A DNA stretch of 64,000 nt from Flavobacterium gawalongense (GTDB lineage Bacteria > Bacteroidota > Bacteroidia > Flavobacteriales > Flavobacteriaceae), in NCBI RefSeq assembly GCF_007097265.1, contig NZ_VJZP01000012.1, positions 28,747-92,746 on the forward strand. Direction: 5' to 3'. The position numbers and the translations under genes are program-made. The notes below the pieces were generated by a model. It searched no databases. It was not told the origin of the DNA and was given only the letters and a program-made list of their open reading frames with translations. Shown here piece after piece: positions 39,330-49,699 of this stretch (position 1 is the first letter of the stretch; each line of letters begins with the position of its first letter).

Positions 39330-40880
39330 CTACCAAGGAATAGGATTGTAATCCTTCAAAAACTTCCCACACCAATGTTTTCCTGTATTAATACCATCAA
39401 ATAACGGATCCATAACCCGTGCGGCACCATCAACAATATCTAATGGCGGTTGAAAATCTTCTTCTTCCTGTTTTCTTTTGGCTAATTCTGCGGGATCTTC
39501 GTCGGTTACCCAACCCGTATCTACCGCATTCATAAAAATTCCGTCTTTTGCCAATGTTCCTGAGGAAGTATGAGTCAACATATTCAAAGCGGCTTTGGCC
39601 ATATTGGTATGTGGATGGCGGTCTTCTTTAAAAAAGCGATGAAACTTTCCTTCCATAGCCGAAACATTGATGATGTGCTTTTGTCCGGTGTTGTCTTTCT
39701 TCATCACTTCCGAAAGGCGGTTACACAATACAAAAGGCGCTACTGAATTCACCAGCTGCACTTCAATCATTTCAGTCGTTTCTATTTGTCCCAATCGCAA
39801 ACGCCAGCTGTTGGTTTTTCTCAAATCTACTTGCTGCAAATCGGCATCGAGTTCCCCTTCCGGAAAAACTTCATTTGCCACCAGCGCATTATCAAAAGAA
39901 TACGGAATCTGGGATAATTTGGCGGAAGCCCGCAAACCAATTCCAGGTTCTGGTCCGTGCCAAGTCACCGGCATATTTTGATTCGAAGAAACTCCTGATA
40001 TCAAGACTTTTAATTCATCCAAACAATTGGTATGATCCAGTAATAATTCTTGCGCTTGTTGGGGTAAAGATGCTATGGAAAGCGCTTCATTTTCCATTAA
40101 ATGGGTATAGAATCCGGCGGGACGTCTTACCGTTTGTGCCGCATTATTGATTAAGATATCCAAACGTTCGTATTTTTGCTCTATGAAATTGCAAAAAATT
40201 TCCACACTGGGAATGTGTCGTAAATCCAATCCGTGAATTTTCAAACGATGTCCCCATTCCATAAAATCATCTTCCTTAGAAAAACGCAATGCTGAATCCA
40301 CCGGAAAACGAGTCGTAGCAATAACAGTCGCTCCACCACGCAGCAACATCAAAGTAATGTGATAGCCTATTTTTAAGCGAGAACCCGTAATAACAGCTAC
40401 TTGACCTTTTACGTCTGCGGTTTGAAAACGTTTAGCATAATTAAAATCACCACAATCGGTACACATCGTATCATAAAAGTGGTGCATTTTAGTAAACTCG
40501 GTTTTACATACATAACAATTTCTGGGAGTTTCCAGTTCTAATTGTTCTTTAAGAGCGAGATGGTTTATAGCCAACAATTTTGGCGCCACAAAAACACTCG
40601 CTTCACGGGCATGCCGGATTCCGGTTTCCTTACGGGCGGTTCTATCCCGCTTTTCCATTTTCCTTTTGATTGCTAGCTTTCCGTCCTTTTTTCTACGGGA
40701 AAGCTCGTCTCGATCCGGTCTGGAAAACATTCCTGCCGCTTTGATTAAGGCCGTTCGTTGTTCTTTTGGGATATCAAATATTTGATCTGTATCCGTATTC
40801 AATTGTGCCAAAATAGCGATGCATCGGTCTATTTCTTCCGAGCTTATGGCAGTCTTATTCTCTATTGCTGATGTTATCAT
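39330..40880 (-). CDS. SDR-family oxidoreductase with N-terminal Cys4 motif
   Basis: 516 residues. An N-terminal 100-residue basic region is followed by CYVCKTEF and MCTDCG, a likely zinc-binding Cys4 finger at about residues 122-142. A Rossmann domain comes next ([24 protein letters not shown]) with a Ser/Lys active-site region ([17 protein letters not shown]). The long insert with [10 protein letters not shown] is unusual for SDRs, which are usually about 250 residues. This larger form is common in Bacteroidota; its substrate is not known to me. Its 3' end has been duplicated by the neighbouring insertion. Confidence 0.8.
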   Translation of the reverse strand: MITSAIENKTAISSEEIDRCIAILAQLNTDTDQIFDIPKEQRTALIKAAGMFSRPDRDELSRRKKDGKLAIKRKMEKRDRTARKETGIRHAREASVFVAPKLLAINHLALKEQLELETPRNCYVCKTEFTKMHHFYDTMCTDCGDFNYAKRFQTADVKGQVAVITGSRLKIGYHITLMLLRGGATVIATTRFPVDSALRFSKEDDFMEWGHRLKIHGLDLRHIPSVEIFCNFIEQKYERLDILINNAAQTVRRPAGFYTHLMENEALSIASLPQQAQELLLDHTNCLDELKVLISGVSSNQNMPVTWHGPEPGIGLRASAKLSQIPYSFDNALVANEVFPEGELDADLQQVDLRKTNSWRLRLGQIETTEMIEVQLVNSVAPFVLCNRLSEVMKKDNTGQKHIINVSAMEGKFHRFFKEDRHPHTNMAKAALNMLTHTSSGTLAKDGIFMNAVDTGWVTDEDPAELAKRKQEEEDFQPPLDIVDGAARVMDPLFDGINTGKHWCGKFLKDYNPIPW

Positions 40881-41204
40881 TATATAAAACAGGCATTTTT
40901 ATTAGCAAAAATACCAAGGGTGCAAATATACTATTTAAAGTGAATAGTATTTAGTGAGAAGTGATTCGTGTAATACCTGAATTATTACTAATTATAAAGG
41001 CATACACTTTCAGAATTAACCGTGTTTAATCTGTAAGGGAATTAACTTTTAAAATATTTCACGTTAGAATCTGCGTGAATCTGCCAAATCTGCATGCCTA
41101 TATTTTCACGCAGATTTGGCAGATTTACGCAGATTATTCACTCCGCACTAATTACTCTTTTTTCGTATCTTCGTGCCTTCTTTATAAAAGCCCTAATAAT
41201 AGCT
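40881..41204. repeat. Intergenic region with 26-bp imperfect inverted repeat
   Basis: AATCTGCGTGAATCTGCC at the start of 41068-41093 is mirrored at 41110-41135 with one mismatch in 26 bp and a 16-base loop. Similar palindromes built on this motif are common between flavobacterial genes. The rest of the 324-bp gap holds no gene. Confidence 0.7.
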
Positions 41205-42017
41205 ATGTTTTTCCAAATAAAATCGTACTTACAATTCCTTTGGCACTCTAAAAATGAGCATGCGGTACATTCACCTTTTGTGTTTACTTTATTGACAAAA
41301 TGCTTTTATGACAAAAAATCAAAACCCGAATATGCTGTTCTGAAGAATTATAGAAAATCACTTTTAGAAAACAACAATACCATTGAAGTCACTGATTTTG
41401 GCGCAGGTTCGAAAGTTTTCAAGTCCAATACAAGAGCAATCTCCAAGATTGCAAAAACGGCTGGAATTTCTCCGAAGCGAGCCCAATTATTATTTAGAAT
41501 CACGAATTATTTGCAGCCAGAATCTATTTTAGAAATTGGCACTTCATTAGGATTAGCAACTTCCGCGCTTTCATTAGGTAATTTAACAGCAAAAATAATC
41601 ACTTTAGAAGGTTGTCCGGAAACTGCAAAAATTGCTCAATTGCAATTGCAAAAATTCAATTGCAACAATGTAGAATCTATTATAACAGCGTTTAATTCTT
41701 ATTTAGAGAACGGGAATTCATCACTGAATACTGCAACGGAACACTACAAACTGAACACTGAACACTTTTCCTTAATCTACTTCGACGGCAATCACTCCAA
41801 GAAAGCAACGGTAGACTATTTCGAATTATTACTTCCAACAACAATTAACGAAACCGTTTGGATATTCGATGACATTCATTGGTCACCAGAAATGGAAGAA
41901 GCGTGGGAAATCATAAAAAAACATCAAAAAGTGACCGCAACCATTGATACTTTTCAATGGGGATTGGTATTTTTTAGAAGAGAACAACCCAAAGAGCATT
42001 TTGTAATTCGCGTTTAA
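41205..42017 (+). CDS. Class I SAM-dependent methyltransferase
   Basis: 270 residues from ATG 41205 (MFFQIKSYLQFLW); the longer frame from 41094 begins inside the inverted repeat. The Rossmann SAM-binding motif is SILEIGTSLGLATSALSLG, with an acidic LEGCPETA loop and a DDIHWSPEMEEAW motif near the C-terminus, as in O-methyltransferase-like enzymes. The substrate is unknown. Residues near 170-188 (LNTATEHYKLNTEHFS) are encoded by a copy of the dispersed CAGT-type repeat, inserted in frame. Confidence 0.75.
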   Translation: MFFQIKSYLQFLWHSKNEHAVHSPFVFTLLTKCFYDKKSKPEYAVLKNYRKSLLENNNTIEVTDFGAGSKVFKSNTRAISKIAKTAGISPKRAQLLFRITNYLQPESILEIGTSLGLATSALSLGNLTAKIITLEGCPETAKIAQLQLQKFNCNNVESIITAFNSYLENGNSSLNTATEHYKLNTEHFSLIYFDGNHSKKATVDYFELLLPTTINETVWIFDDIHWSPEMEEAWEIIKKHQKVTATIDTFQWGLVFFRREQPKEHFVIRV

Positions 42018-42028
42018 CGCAAAAAAAA

Positions 42029-42052
42029 ATGACAGCCATTACTGGCTGTCAT
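42029..42052 (-). terminator. Rho-independent terminator
   Basis: ATGACAGCCA pairs with TGGCTGTCAT. On the - strand it is followed by nine T, ending the lipoprotein gene, and it also separates the convergent methyltransferase gene. Confidence 0.85.
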
Positions 42053-42075
42053 CTTTCCTTTGAATTAGTAATTCC

Positions 42076-42750
42076 TTATTCTTTAGCTCTTTTCATTTCT
42101 CCAGATTTTGCTCCCATTCTATTCACTTTCAACATTGGAGCAAATTTGAATTTTAAAGCAGCAATTTTTCTGTTATCATCAGACGAAAGTCCTTCTTTTT
42201 CAACAGTGTTTTTTCTGCTGTCAAGTGCTTCGTACATTAATTTAATTTCATCCCAGTCTTCACGTGAATAACTGTCTTTATTATCTTCAGCAGTATGGAT
42301 GAATTGTTGGTAAACGCTATGTATATTAGCTGCGTTTACCCAGCTAAAATTCATATCATCCCCAATTTTTCCTTGACCAAATAAAGCATTTCTTAATTGT
42401 TGTTTTGCATTTACTGGCACAGCAACAATTTCTTGTTCCGCTTTTTCAGCGTCATATTTAGCTTTTAAAGCTTCATATTTGGCTCTACTTGCATCAAGAC
42501 GCTCTTGCGCTGCCGCATTATCTTTCATGTTTGCAATAGCAGCTTCAGCTTCTCCGCTTTTCAATTCATAAGTTGCTTCAATCCCCTGCCAGTTACCTTT
42601 AGCATCTTCTGCTGCAACATTACCTACTGAATCTACATACATTACATAAGTATCAACTGTTTTATCTGCTTGTTCTGCTTTTTCATCCTTACAAGATGCA
42701 AATCCCATTGCGATTACCGCTAAACCTAATACCAATTTTGTATTTTTCAT
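42076..42750 (-). CDS. Helical lipoprotein of unknown function
   Basis: 224 residues. The lipoprotein signal (LVLGLAVIAMGFASCKDE) has the Cys at residue 20. The mature protein is rich in Lys, Glu and Ala with long helices (EAAIANMKDNAAAQERLDAS, KYEALKAKYDAEKAEQE), suggesting a coiled coil anchored in a membrane. A conserved-looking C-terminal half follows (WDEIKLMYEALDSRK). I recognise no named family. It is monocistronic with its own promoter box and terminator. Confidence 0.75.
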   Translation of the reverse strand: MKNTKLVLGLAVIAMGFASCKDEKAEQADKTVDTYVMYVDSVGNVAAEDAKGNWQGIEATYELKSGEAEAAIANMKDNAAAQERLDASRAKYEALKAKYDAEKAEQEIVAVPVNAKQQLRNALFGQGKIGDDMNFSWVNAANIHSVYQQFIHTAEDNKDSYSREDWDEIKLMYEALDSRKNTVEKEGLSSDDNRKIAALKFKFAPMLKVNRMGAKSGEMKRAKE

Positions 42751-42780
42751 AATTACTTGATTTATTAAACATTATATAAG

Positions 42781-42788
42781 CAAATGTA
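42781..42788 (-). promoter_or_regulatory. TACATTTG -7 box of the lipoprotein gene
   Basis: The reverse complement reads TACATTTG, fitting TAnnTTTG, 30 bases before the lipoprotein ATG. The rest of the 389-bp gap to 43139 is plain AT-rich DNA with no gene. Confidence 0.45.
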
Positions 42789-43139
42789 ATTCAAATTATA
42801 TTATATTTAATAAATAACCAAAAATTATGAAACTAATTAAATTAATTGTGATATAAAACAACAAAAAGTGTGAATTGTATAAATTTAGATTAAAATTGTG
42901 TAAAATAATAAATCCAGATTTTATATATAAATAAAATCCAAAAGTGCTGTTTTAAGGAAATAAGTCAAAAAACTAAATATGTAGGATTTGATTTTTTTGG
43001 TGAATTAAATTGAACTAAAAAATTGTAACAAATTTAAAAAATGACTACTTATTAATAATTCAAAAGTCTTTTGTACTTTTAAAATCTAAAACTTAATAGT
43101 ACCCAACGCACTGTCGAAGGGCAAAAATCGTAAATCCTA

Positions 43140-43859
43140 ATGGCAAACCCGCTAATAAAAATAACCAATATCAAACGAGATTTCGTACTTGGAAATGAAA
43201 TTGTTTACGTCCTAAAAGGCATTGATTTAAAAATAAATAAAGGCGAATATGTGGCACTAATGGGACCTTCGGGATCCGGAAAATCTACTTTAATGAATTT
43301 ATTAGGCTGTTTGGACACGCCTACTTCAGGAAGTTACATTCTGAACGGAAAAGATGTAAGTCAGATGAAAGATGATGAATTAGCTGAAATTCGCAATAAA
43401 GAAATAGGATTTGTTTTCCAGACTTTTAACCTTTTGCCAAGAACAACTGCCCTAGATAATGTGGCTTTACCCATGATTTACGCAGGTTTTTCTAAATCGG
43501 ATAGAAATAAGCGAGCCACTGAAGTATTGGAACAGGTAAATCTTGCTGATAGAATGGATCACCAGCCCAACCAACTTTCAGGCGGACAACGCCAACGTGT
43601 GGCTATTGCGAGAGCTTTGGTCAATAAACCGTCCATCATTCTTGCCGATGAACCTACAGGAAATTTAGACAGTAAGACATCGCTTGAAATCATGAAACTT
43701 TTTGGTGATATTCATGCCAATGGAAACACTGTAATTTTAGTAACTCACGAGGAGGAAATTGCTCATTATGCGCATAGAATTATTCGTTTGAGGGATGGAG
43801 TTATTGAAAGTGATACTACAAAACAAGTGGTCAGTATTCAGTCACCAGTGACCGGATAA
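43140..43859 (+). CDS. ABC transporter ATP-binding protein, LolD/MacB-like
   Basis: A 239-residue ATPase with Walker [11 protein letters not shown]-loop FVFQTFNLL, signature [15 protein letters not shown] and Walker [13 protein letters not shown]. The sequence is of the LolD/MacB/FtsE type that powers extraction or export of lipoproteins or peptides across the inner membrane without itself transporting. No permease gene adjoins it, so its partner lies elsewhere. The last residues ([10 protein letters not shown]) are encoded by a dispersed CAGT-type repeat that has extended the C-terminus. Confidence 0.88.
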   Translation: MANPLIKITNIKRDFVLGNEIVYVLKGIDLKINKGEYVALMGPSGSGKSTLMNLLGCLDTPTSGSYILNGKDVSQMKDDELAEIRNKEIGFVFQTFNLLPRTTALDNVALPMIYAGFSKSDRNKRATEVLEQVNLADRMDHQPNQLSGGQRQRVAIARALVNKPSIILADEPTGNLDSKTSLEIMKLFGDIHANGNTVILVTHEEEIAHYAHRIIRLRDGVIESDTTKQVVSIQSPVTG

Positions 43860-43994
43860 AATACAGTACTAATTTCAAGAAATAGCATGAATTTTATAAT
43901 TTATAAGTTTGTGAAATTTATTTGCCTTTTTAAATTCGTGGGAATTAATGTAATTCGTGTTAGATAAAATATAATTCTTTTCTAAATTAAATAA

Positions 43995-44852
43995 ATGAAA
44001 ATCGCTATACTAACCTGCAAAAAACTTCCTGATTTAAATCCCGAAGATCAAAAAATAATTCCTGCATTAGCAAAATATAACATTGAAGCCAAAGCGGTAA
44101 TTTGGAGTGACAAAACAATCAATTGGAGCGATTTCGACTATTTAATTTTTCGCAACACTTGGGATTATTTTGAGAAAGAAACCGAATTTAATATTTGGCT
44201 GAACCAAATAGAAAAGCTGGGAATTAAAACGCTTGACCCCATTGAAGTAATCAAGCAAAATATACACAAGTTTTATTTGCGAGAAATGGAAAAACAGAGA
44301 GTCTTAATTTTACCAACAGTATTTATTGATAAAACGGATAATCTCAATCTTGCAGAACTTATTCCATCACATTGGGAGAAAGCAGTTATAAAACCAGCAT
44401 TTTCTGCAGGATCGTATCTTACCGAAGTTTTTGAAGTATTGCATACTCAAGAAATAAACGAAAAATACAAAGGGATAGCTTCGGAGAAAGAGTTGCTTCT
44501 GCAGGAGTTCATGCCACAAATTCAAACATTGGGCGAAACTTCTTTTATCTTTTTCAATAAAAAATTCTCCCATGCCGTAAATAAAAAACCTGTTGATGGG
44601 GATTTTAGGGTTCAATCTTTATTTGGAGGAAAATATAATTTAGTACAACCCAGCCAAGAATTAATTGAAAAAGCACAAAAAATTGTTCACACTTTCCCAG
44701 AAAATTTACTGTACGCCAGAGTTGACGGAATAGTAATTAATGATGTTTTGTACTTAATGGAAATTGAATGCATTGAACCTGATTTGTATTTCAATCTTAG
44801 TGAAGGTTCACTGGAACGATTTGTTGCAGCAATAGTGGAATTAATATCCTAA
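43995..44852 (+). CDS. ATP-grasp enzyme (RimK/glutathione-synthetase-like)
   Basis: 285 residues. An N-terminal Rossmann-like part (KIAILTCKKLPDL, DYLIFRNTWDYF) is followed by an ATP-grasp domain: AVIKPAFSAGSY, LLLQEFMPQI, then DFRVQSLFGGKY and LYARVDGIV with LMEIECIEPDLYF providing Mg/ATP ligands. Enzymes of this form join a carboxylate to an amine using ATP. The family is widespread in Bacteroidota without an assigned substrate. It stands alone between palindromic repeats. Confidence 0.8.
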   Translation: MKIAILTCKKLPDLNPEDQKIIPALAKYNIEAKAVIWSDKTINWSDFDYLIFRNTWDYFEKETEFNIWLNQIEKLGIKTLDPIEVIKQNIHKFYLREMEKQRVLILPTVFIDKTDNLNLAELIPSHWEKAVIKPAFSAGSYLTEVFEVLHTQEINEKYKGIASEKELLLQEFMPQIQTLGETSFIFFNKKFSHAVNKKPVDGDFRVQSLFGGKYNLVQPSQELIEKAQKIVHTFPENLLYARVDGIVINDVLYLMEIECIEPDLYFNLSEGSLERFVAAIVELIS

Positions 44853-44903
44853 ATTTGTTTTTTTATTATACGATTATCCTTTATAACACCTATTCAAAAA
44901 TGG

Positions 44904-44986
44904 TTGCCACGAATTACACGAAAAAACACTAATTTCTTTAAATTCTAATTAAAAATTCGTTTAAAAATTGGTGCAATTCGTGGCAA
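44904..44986. repeat. Imperfect inverted repeat of TTGCCACGAATTACAC type
   Basis: TTGCCACGAATTACAC at 44904-44919 is mirrored at 44971-44986 (15 of 16). A half-like relative (AATTCGTGGGAATTAATGT) lies near 43935. It is a dispersed intergenic palindrome. Confidence 0.65.
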
Positions 44987-45065
44987 AAAAATATTTAGTT
45001 AACTTAACGGACAAGCATATTTTATTAAAACGCAAACAAATTACCAACAAACAAATAAACCTTAG

Positions 45066-45635
45066 ATGAAAGTATACACAAAGACTGGAGATAAAGGAAC
45101 AACAGCGCTTTTTGGCGGAACCAGAGTTCCAAAAGACTATGCCCGCATAGAAAGTTATGGTACTGTTGACGAATTGAATTCTCATATTGGTTTAATTCGG
45201 GATCAGGAAATGAATATACACTACAAAGAAATCCTTATAGAAATTCAAGATCGGCTGTTTACTGTTGGTGCTATATTGGCCACACCTCCTGAAAAAGAGG
45301 TAATGAAAAACGGCGAACTTCGTTTAAAAAAACTGGGGATTATCGAGTCCGATATCGAATTATTGGAAAATGAAATCGATGCAATGGAAGAAGCATTGCC
45401 GCCAATGACTCATTTTGTACTTCCTGGCGGACATACCACTGTGTCATATTGTCATATAGCACGCTGCGTTTGTCGTAGAGCAGAACGTTTAGCAGTCCAT
45501 TTAAGCCACAATGAACCCGTTGCTGAAATCGCAATCAAGTACCTGAACCGACTTTCTGACTATCTTTTTGTGTTGGCACGAAAGTTGTCTCATGATTTGA
45601 ACGCTGAGGAAGTGCAATGGATTCCGAGGAAATAG
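45066..45635 (+). CDS. Cob(I)alamin adenosyltransferase, PduO type
   Basis: 189 residues, the usual length. The N-terminal ATP-binding motif YTKTGDKGTTALFGG and the SYGTVDELNSHIG segment are diagnostic, as are CRRAERLAVHL and NRLSDYLFVLAR in the C-terminal helix bundle. The enzyme transfers the adenosyl group of ATP to cob(I)alamin to make coenzyme B12, needed by methylmalonyl-CoA mutase and similar enzymes. No other cobalamin gene is nearby. The stop is followed at once by a dispersed repeat. Confidence 0.92.
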   Translation: MKVYTKTGDKGTTALFGGTRVPKDYARIESYGTVDELNSHIGLIRDQEMNIHYKEILIEIQDRLFTVGAILATPPEKEVMKNGELRLKKLGIIESDIELLENEIDAMEEALPPMTHFVLPGGHTTVSYCHIARCVCRRAERLAVHLSHNEPVAEIAIKYLNRLSDYLFVLARKLSHDLNAEEVQWIPRK

Positions 45636-45704
45636 TTGGCAGTTTGCAGTGGTCAGTTTGCAGTGAAAAGCGGAACACTAAATACCGAAAACTGAACACT
45701 AAAT
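45635..45704. repeat. Dispersed CAGTTTGCAGT repeat cluster
   Basis: TTGGCAGTTTGCAGTGGTCA and a further CAGTTTGCAGTG are followed by the inverted ACTGAACACTAAAT form, giving a loose hairpin. It is the same family as at 35867 and 43827. Confidence 0.6.
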
Positions 45705-45745
45705 AAAACGTTCTTAACTTTAATTAAAAATAAATCATTTTTTAC

Positions 45746-45775
45746 TTGTCTTTTTCAGTAAAAAATTTATTTTTG
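45746..45775 (+). promoter_or_regulatory. Bacteroidota promoter for DUF2795-secA
   Basis: TTG at 45746-45748, a 19-base spacer and TATTTTTG at 45768-45775 fit the -33/-7 consensus (TTG-N19-TAnnTTTG). It is 22 bases before the DUF2795 start. Confidence 0.65.
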
Positions 45776-45797
45776 CACAAAACTAAATCGACAACAG

Positions 45798-46019
45798 ATG
45801 TATTGGACATTAGAATTAGCATCCTATTTAAGTGATGCCCCATGGCCTGCTAACAAAGACGAACTTATTGACTATGCTATTAGAGCAGGAGCTCCATTAG
45901 AAGTAGTAGAAAACCTTCAATCTATAGAGGATGAAGGTGAGATATATGAATCAATGGAAGAAATTTGGCCAGATTATCCTACAGACGAAGATTATCTTTG
46001 GAATGAGGATGAATATTAA
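45798..46019 (+). CDS. DUF2795 family protein
   Basis: A 73-residue, strongly acidic small protein. It starts MYWTLELASYLSDAPWPANK and has the DELIDYAIRAGAPLEVVENL helix that defines the family in Bacteroidota, with an acidic tail. Its function is not known to me. Its place just before secA, with its own terminator between, is one I associate with Flavobacteriia; terminator read-through may feed secA. Confidence 0.85.
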   Translation: MYWTLELASYLSDAPWPANKDELIDYAIRAGAPLEVVENLQSIEDEGEIYESMEEIWPDYPTDEDYLWNEDEY

Positions 46020-46032
46020 AAAGTAAAACAAG

Positions 46033-46056
46033 AAAAAGTCTCAAAAGAGGCTTTTT
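46033..46056 (+). terminator. Terminator between DUF2795 and secA
   Basis: AAAAAGTCTC pairs with GAGGCTTTTT (one G-U pair) around AAAA, followed by more T. Confidence 0.65.
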
Positions 46057-46103
46057 TTTTGTTTAAATTTACACAATTACACAAACAGAAATAAAAACAT
46101 ATT

Positions 46104-49100
46104 ATGAGTTTTATAAACAGTATCATTAAAGTCTTTGTTGGAGATAAATCTCAAAAGGATGTCAAAGCTTTACAACCCTATCTCAACAAAATTAAAACTT
46201 TTGAAAATCCCCTAATGTCATTATCCAATGATGAACTTAGAGCGCGTACCGCATTTTTCAAAGATAAAATAAAACAAGATCGCGCTGAAAAAGATGCTAA
46301 AATCACCGCGCTAAAACAAGAAGTAGAAAGCATTCAAGACATTGATAAAAGAGAAGATATTTATATCGCTATTGATGCATTGGAAAAAGAAGCCTACGAT
46401 ATTTCGGAAAAAACGTTGATGGAAATTCTTCCTGAAGCGTTTGCCGTTGTGAAAGAAACAGCAAGACGATTTAAAGAAAACACTCAAATCGTTGTAACTG
46501 CAACCGCAAAAGATCGTGAACTTTCAGCTACTAAAAGCTACATAACTTTAGATGGCGACAATGCTATTTGGGCCAATTCTTGGAGTGCTGCCGGTAAAGA
46601 AATTACTTGGGACATGATTCACTATGATGTCCAATTAATTGGCGGAATGGTTTTGCATGAAGGAAAAGTTGCTGAGATGCAAACGGGTGAAGGAAAAACA
46701 TTGGTAGCAACCTTACCGCTTTACTTAAATGCGCTGACTGGAAACGGAGTGCATTTGGTAACAGTAAATGATTACTTGGCAAAACGTGATAGTACCTGGA
46801 AAGCCCCTTTGTTCGAATTTCATGGTTTGACTGTCGAATGTATTGACAATTATCAACCAAGTTCAGAAGGAAGAAAAAAAGCATATGATGCTGATATCAC
46901 TTACGGAACCAATAACGAATTTGGTTTTGACTATTTAAGAGATAATATGGCACATTCGCCAGAGGATTTAGTTCAAAGAAAACATAATTATGCAATTGTC
47001 GATGAGGTCGATTCCGTTTTGATTGATGATGCCAGAACACCATTGATTATTTCAGGACCAGTTCCGCAAGGAGATCGTCATGAATTTAATGAGTTGAAAC
47101 CAAAAATTGAAAACTTAGTTAGTTTACAACGTCAATTAGCTAACGGTTTCTTATCAGAAGCAAAAAAATTAATCAAAGAAGGAAATACTAAAGAAGGCGG
47201 ATTCTTATTGTTGAGAGCCTATAGAAGTTTACCTAAAAATAAAGCTTTAATTAAGTTTTTAAGTGAAGAAGGAATTAAACAATTGCTTCAAAAAACTGAA
47301 AATCAATACATGCAGGACAACAATCGCGAAATGCATAAGATTGATGAAGCTTTGTATTTTGTAATTGAAGAAAAAAACAACCAAGTTGAATTGACTGATA
47401 ACGGAATCAAATTCCTTTCAGGAGATACGGATCCAGACTTTTTCGTTCTTCCGGATATTGGAACTGAAATTGCAGCTATCGAAAAGAAAAAACTGGATAA
47501 AGACGCGGAAGCAGAAGAAAAAGAAAAATTATTCCAAGATTTTGGTATAAAAAGTGAGCGTATTCATACTTTGACGCAACTTTTGAAAGCCTATGCTTTA
47601 TTCGAAAAAGATGTGGAATATGTAATCATGGACAACAAAATCATGATTGTTGATGAGCAGACTGGTCGAATCATGGATGGTCGTCGTTATTCTGATGGAT
47701 TGCACCAGGCCATTGAAGCTAAAGAAAATGTAAAAATTGAAGCTGCAACACAAACCTTTGCAACGGTAACTTTACAAAACTATTTCAGAATGTACAGCAA
47801 ATTAGGCGGTATGACTGGAACAGCAGTAACTGAAGCAGGTGAGTTATGGCAAATATATAAATTAGACGTTGTTGAAATTCCTACTAACAGAGGGATGGCA
47901 AGAAAAGACAAAGAGGATTTTATTTATAAAACGACTCGTGAAAAATTCAATGCCGTAATCGAAGATGTAACCGAATTATCAAAAGCAGGAAGACCGGTAT
48001 TAATCGGAACAACTTCAGTTGAGATTTCGGAATTACTAAGCCGAATGTTAAAAATGAGAGGTGTTACGCACAATGTATTGAATGCAAAAATGCACAAACA
48101 AGAAGCTCAAATTGTTGAAGAAGCAGGAAAATCCGGAGTTGTGACAATTGCTACTAACATGGCTGGTCGTGGTACCGATATCAAATTATCCGCTGAAGTA
48201 AAAGCTGCAGGCGGACTGGCAATTGTAGGAACGGAGCGTCACGATTCACGTCGTGTTGACCGTCAGTTACGTGGTCGTGCAGGTCGTCAAGGTGACCCGG
48301 GAAGTTCTCAGTTCTATGTTTCTCTTGAAGATAACCTAATGCGTTTATTTGGTTCTGAAAGAGTTGCTAAAGTAATGGACAGAATGGGATTGCAGGAAGG
48401 TGAAGTGATTCAACATTCTATGATGACTAAATCTATCGAACGCGCTCAGAAAAAAGTAGAAGAAAATAATTTTGGTGTTCGTAAACGTTTACTGGAATAT
48501 GATGATGTTATGAATGCACAACGTGAAGTAATTTACAAACGTCGTCGTCATGCCTTGTTTGGAGAGCGATTGAAATTAGATATCGCTAACATGCTTTATG
48601 ATACTTGTGAGTTGATTATTGACGAAAACAAAGCGACAAATAATTTCAAAAACTTTGAATTCGAATTGATTCGCTATTTCTCCATTACTTCACCAGTTAG
48701 TGAAAGTGAGTTTTTGAAATTGAGTGAAATGGAATTGACAGGTAAAGTATATAAAGCTACACTTGAATTCTATACAGAAAAAACAGAAAGAAGCGCCAGA
48801 GAAGCATTTCCTATTATAAAAAGTGTTTACGAAGATAAAAACAACCAATTTGAGCGTATTGTAGTTCCTTTTACTGATGGAATAAAAACCTTAAATGTGG
48901 TTACAGATTTGAAAAAAGCATACGATACTGAAGGTGCACAACTCGTTGCTGATTTTGAGAAAAATATCACTTTGTCTATTGTAGATGAAGCTTGGAAAAA
49001 ACACTTACGTAAAATGGATGAGTTGAAACAATCGGTTCAACTGGCAGTTCACGAACAAAAAGATCCTTTGCTTATTTACAAACTGGAAGCTTTCAATTTG

Positions 49101-49505
49101 TTCAGAGCAATGTTAGACAACGTAAATAAAGAAGTTATTTCATTCTTGTTTAAAGGTGATTTACCGGCTCAAGAGAATCAGCAAATTCAAGAAGCAAAAG
49201 AAGTTCGTCAGAAAGAAGACTTTAAATTAAGTAAAGACGAAATTGCTTCGCCAGTTCGGTCTTCGACCTCGGGTCCAAACAGCGAAAATATAAATCGTGA
49301 AGCTGGTGACTCGAGCGCAAGCGAACAGGCGAAGCAAACCCAACAACGACAAGTAACAGAAACTATCGTGAGAGATATGCCAAAAATCAATCGCAATGAC
49401 ACTGTTACTGTTAAACAAGTTGCTACCGGAAAAACAGAAACTATGAAGTTCAAAAAAGCGGAAAATTTATTAGCTTCAGGAGAATGGGTTATTGTTCAGG
49501 AGTAA
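46104..49505 (+). CDS. secA: Preprotein translocase motor SecA
   Basis: A 1133-residue ATPase that drives Sec-dependent export through SecYEG. Walker A is EMQTGEGKT and the DEAD-like box is [46 protein letters not shown] and [15 protein letters not shown] are all diagnostic. An insertion of about 100 residues (near 335-440) is typical of Bacteroidota SecA and explains the length above 900. The C-terminal linker (about 1050-1090) is encoded by a palindromic dispersed repeat, while the tail ([19 protein letters not shown]) is the Bacteroidota form without the Cys zinc motif. Confidence 0.97.
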   Translation: MSFINSIIKVFVGDKSQKDVKALQPYLNKIKTFENPLMSLSNDELRARTAFFKDKIKQDRAEKDAKITALKQEVESIQDIDKREDIYIAIDALEKEAYDISEKTLMEILPEAFAVVKETARRFKENTQIVVTATAKDRELSATKSYITLDGDNAIWANSWSAAGKEITWDMIHYDVQLIGGMVLHEGKVAEMQTGEGKTLVATLPLYLNALTGNGVHLVTVNDYLAKRDSTWKAPLFEFHGLTVECIDNYQPSSEGRKKAYDADITYGTNNEFGFDYLRDNMAHSPEDLVQRKHNYAIVDEVDSVLIDDARTPLIISGPVPQGDRHEFNELKPKIENLVSLQRQLANGFLSEAKKLIKEGNTKEGGFLLLRAYRSLPKNKALIKFLSEEGIKQLLQKTENQYMQDNNREMHKIDEALYFVIEEKNNQVELTDNGIKFLSGDTDPDFFVLPDIGTEIAAIEKKKLDKDAEAEEKEKLFQDFGIKSERIHTLTQLLKAYALFEKDVEYVIMDNKIMIVDEQTGRIMDGRRYSDGLHQAIEAKENVKIEAATQTFATVTLQNYFRMYSKLGGMTGTAVTEAGELWQIYKLDVVEIPTNRGMARKDKEDFIYKTTREKFNAVIEDVTELSKAGRPVLIGTTSVEISELLSRMLKMRGVTHNVLNAKMHKQEAQIVEEAGKSGVVTIATNMAGRGTDIKLSAEVKAAGGLAIVGTERHDSRRVDRQLRGRAGRQGDPGSSQFYVSLEDNLMRLFGSERVAKVMDRMGLQEGEVIQHSMMTKSIERAQKKVEENNFGVRKRLLEYDDVMNAQREVIYKRRRHALFGERLKLDIANMLYDTCELIIDENKATNNFKNFEFELIRYFSITSPVSESEFLKLSEMELTGKVYKATLEFYTEKTERSAREAFPIIKSVYEDKNNQFERIVVPFTDGIKTLNVVTDLKKAYDTEGAQLVADFEKNITLSIVDEAWKKHLRKMDELKQSVQLAVHEQKDPLLIYKLEAFNLFRAMLDNVNKEVISFLFKGDLPAQENQQIQEAKEVRQKEDFKLSKDEIASPVRSSTSGPNSENINREAGDSSASEQAKQTQQRQVTETIVRDMPKINRNDTVTVKQVATGKTETMKFKKAENLLASGEWVIVQE

Positions 49506-49569
49506 GCAGTATTCATCCCGAAGTTTCGGGAGTAGTTTACAGTATTGGACTGATGACAACTTAAAAACT

Positions 49570-49597
49570 ATCCCCAATTACGAAAGTAGTTGGGGAT
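49570..49597 (+). terminator. secA terminator
   Basis: ATCCCCAATTAC pairs with GTAGTTGGGGAT (one G-U) around CGAAA..., followed by a T-run. Confidence 0.8.
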
Positions 49598-49699
49598 TTT
49601 TTATTTTATTTTAAATTTATAAAGTAAGAAATAGAAGTAAAAAACACATCAGAAGCAACCTTTAACCCTTTTTTACTATCTTTATAAAAACAATTGATA

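Noticed and set aside
41094..41204. Upstream start for the methyltransferase
   Set aside because: The extension begins inside the loop of an inverted repeat and reads through its arm; ATG 41205 gives the family-like start.
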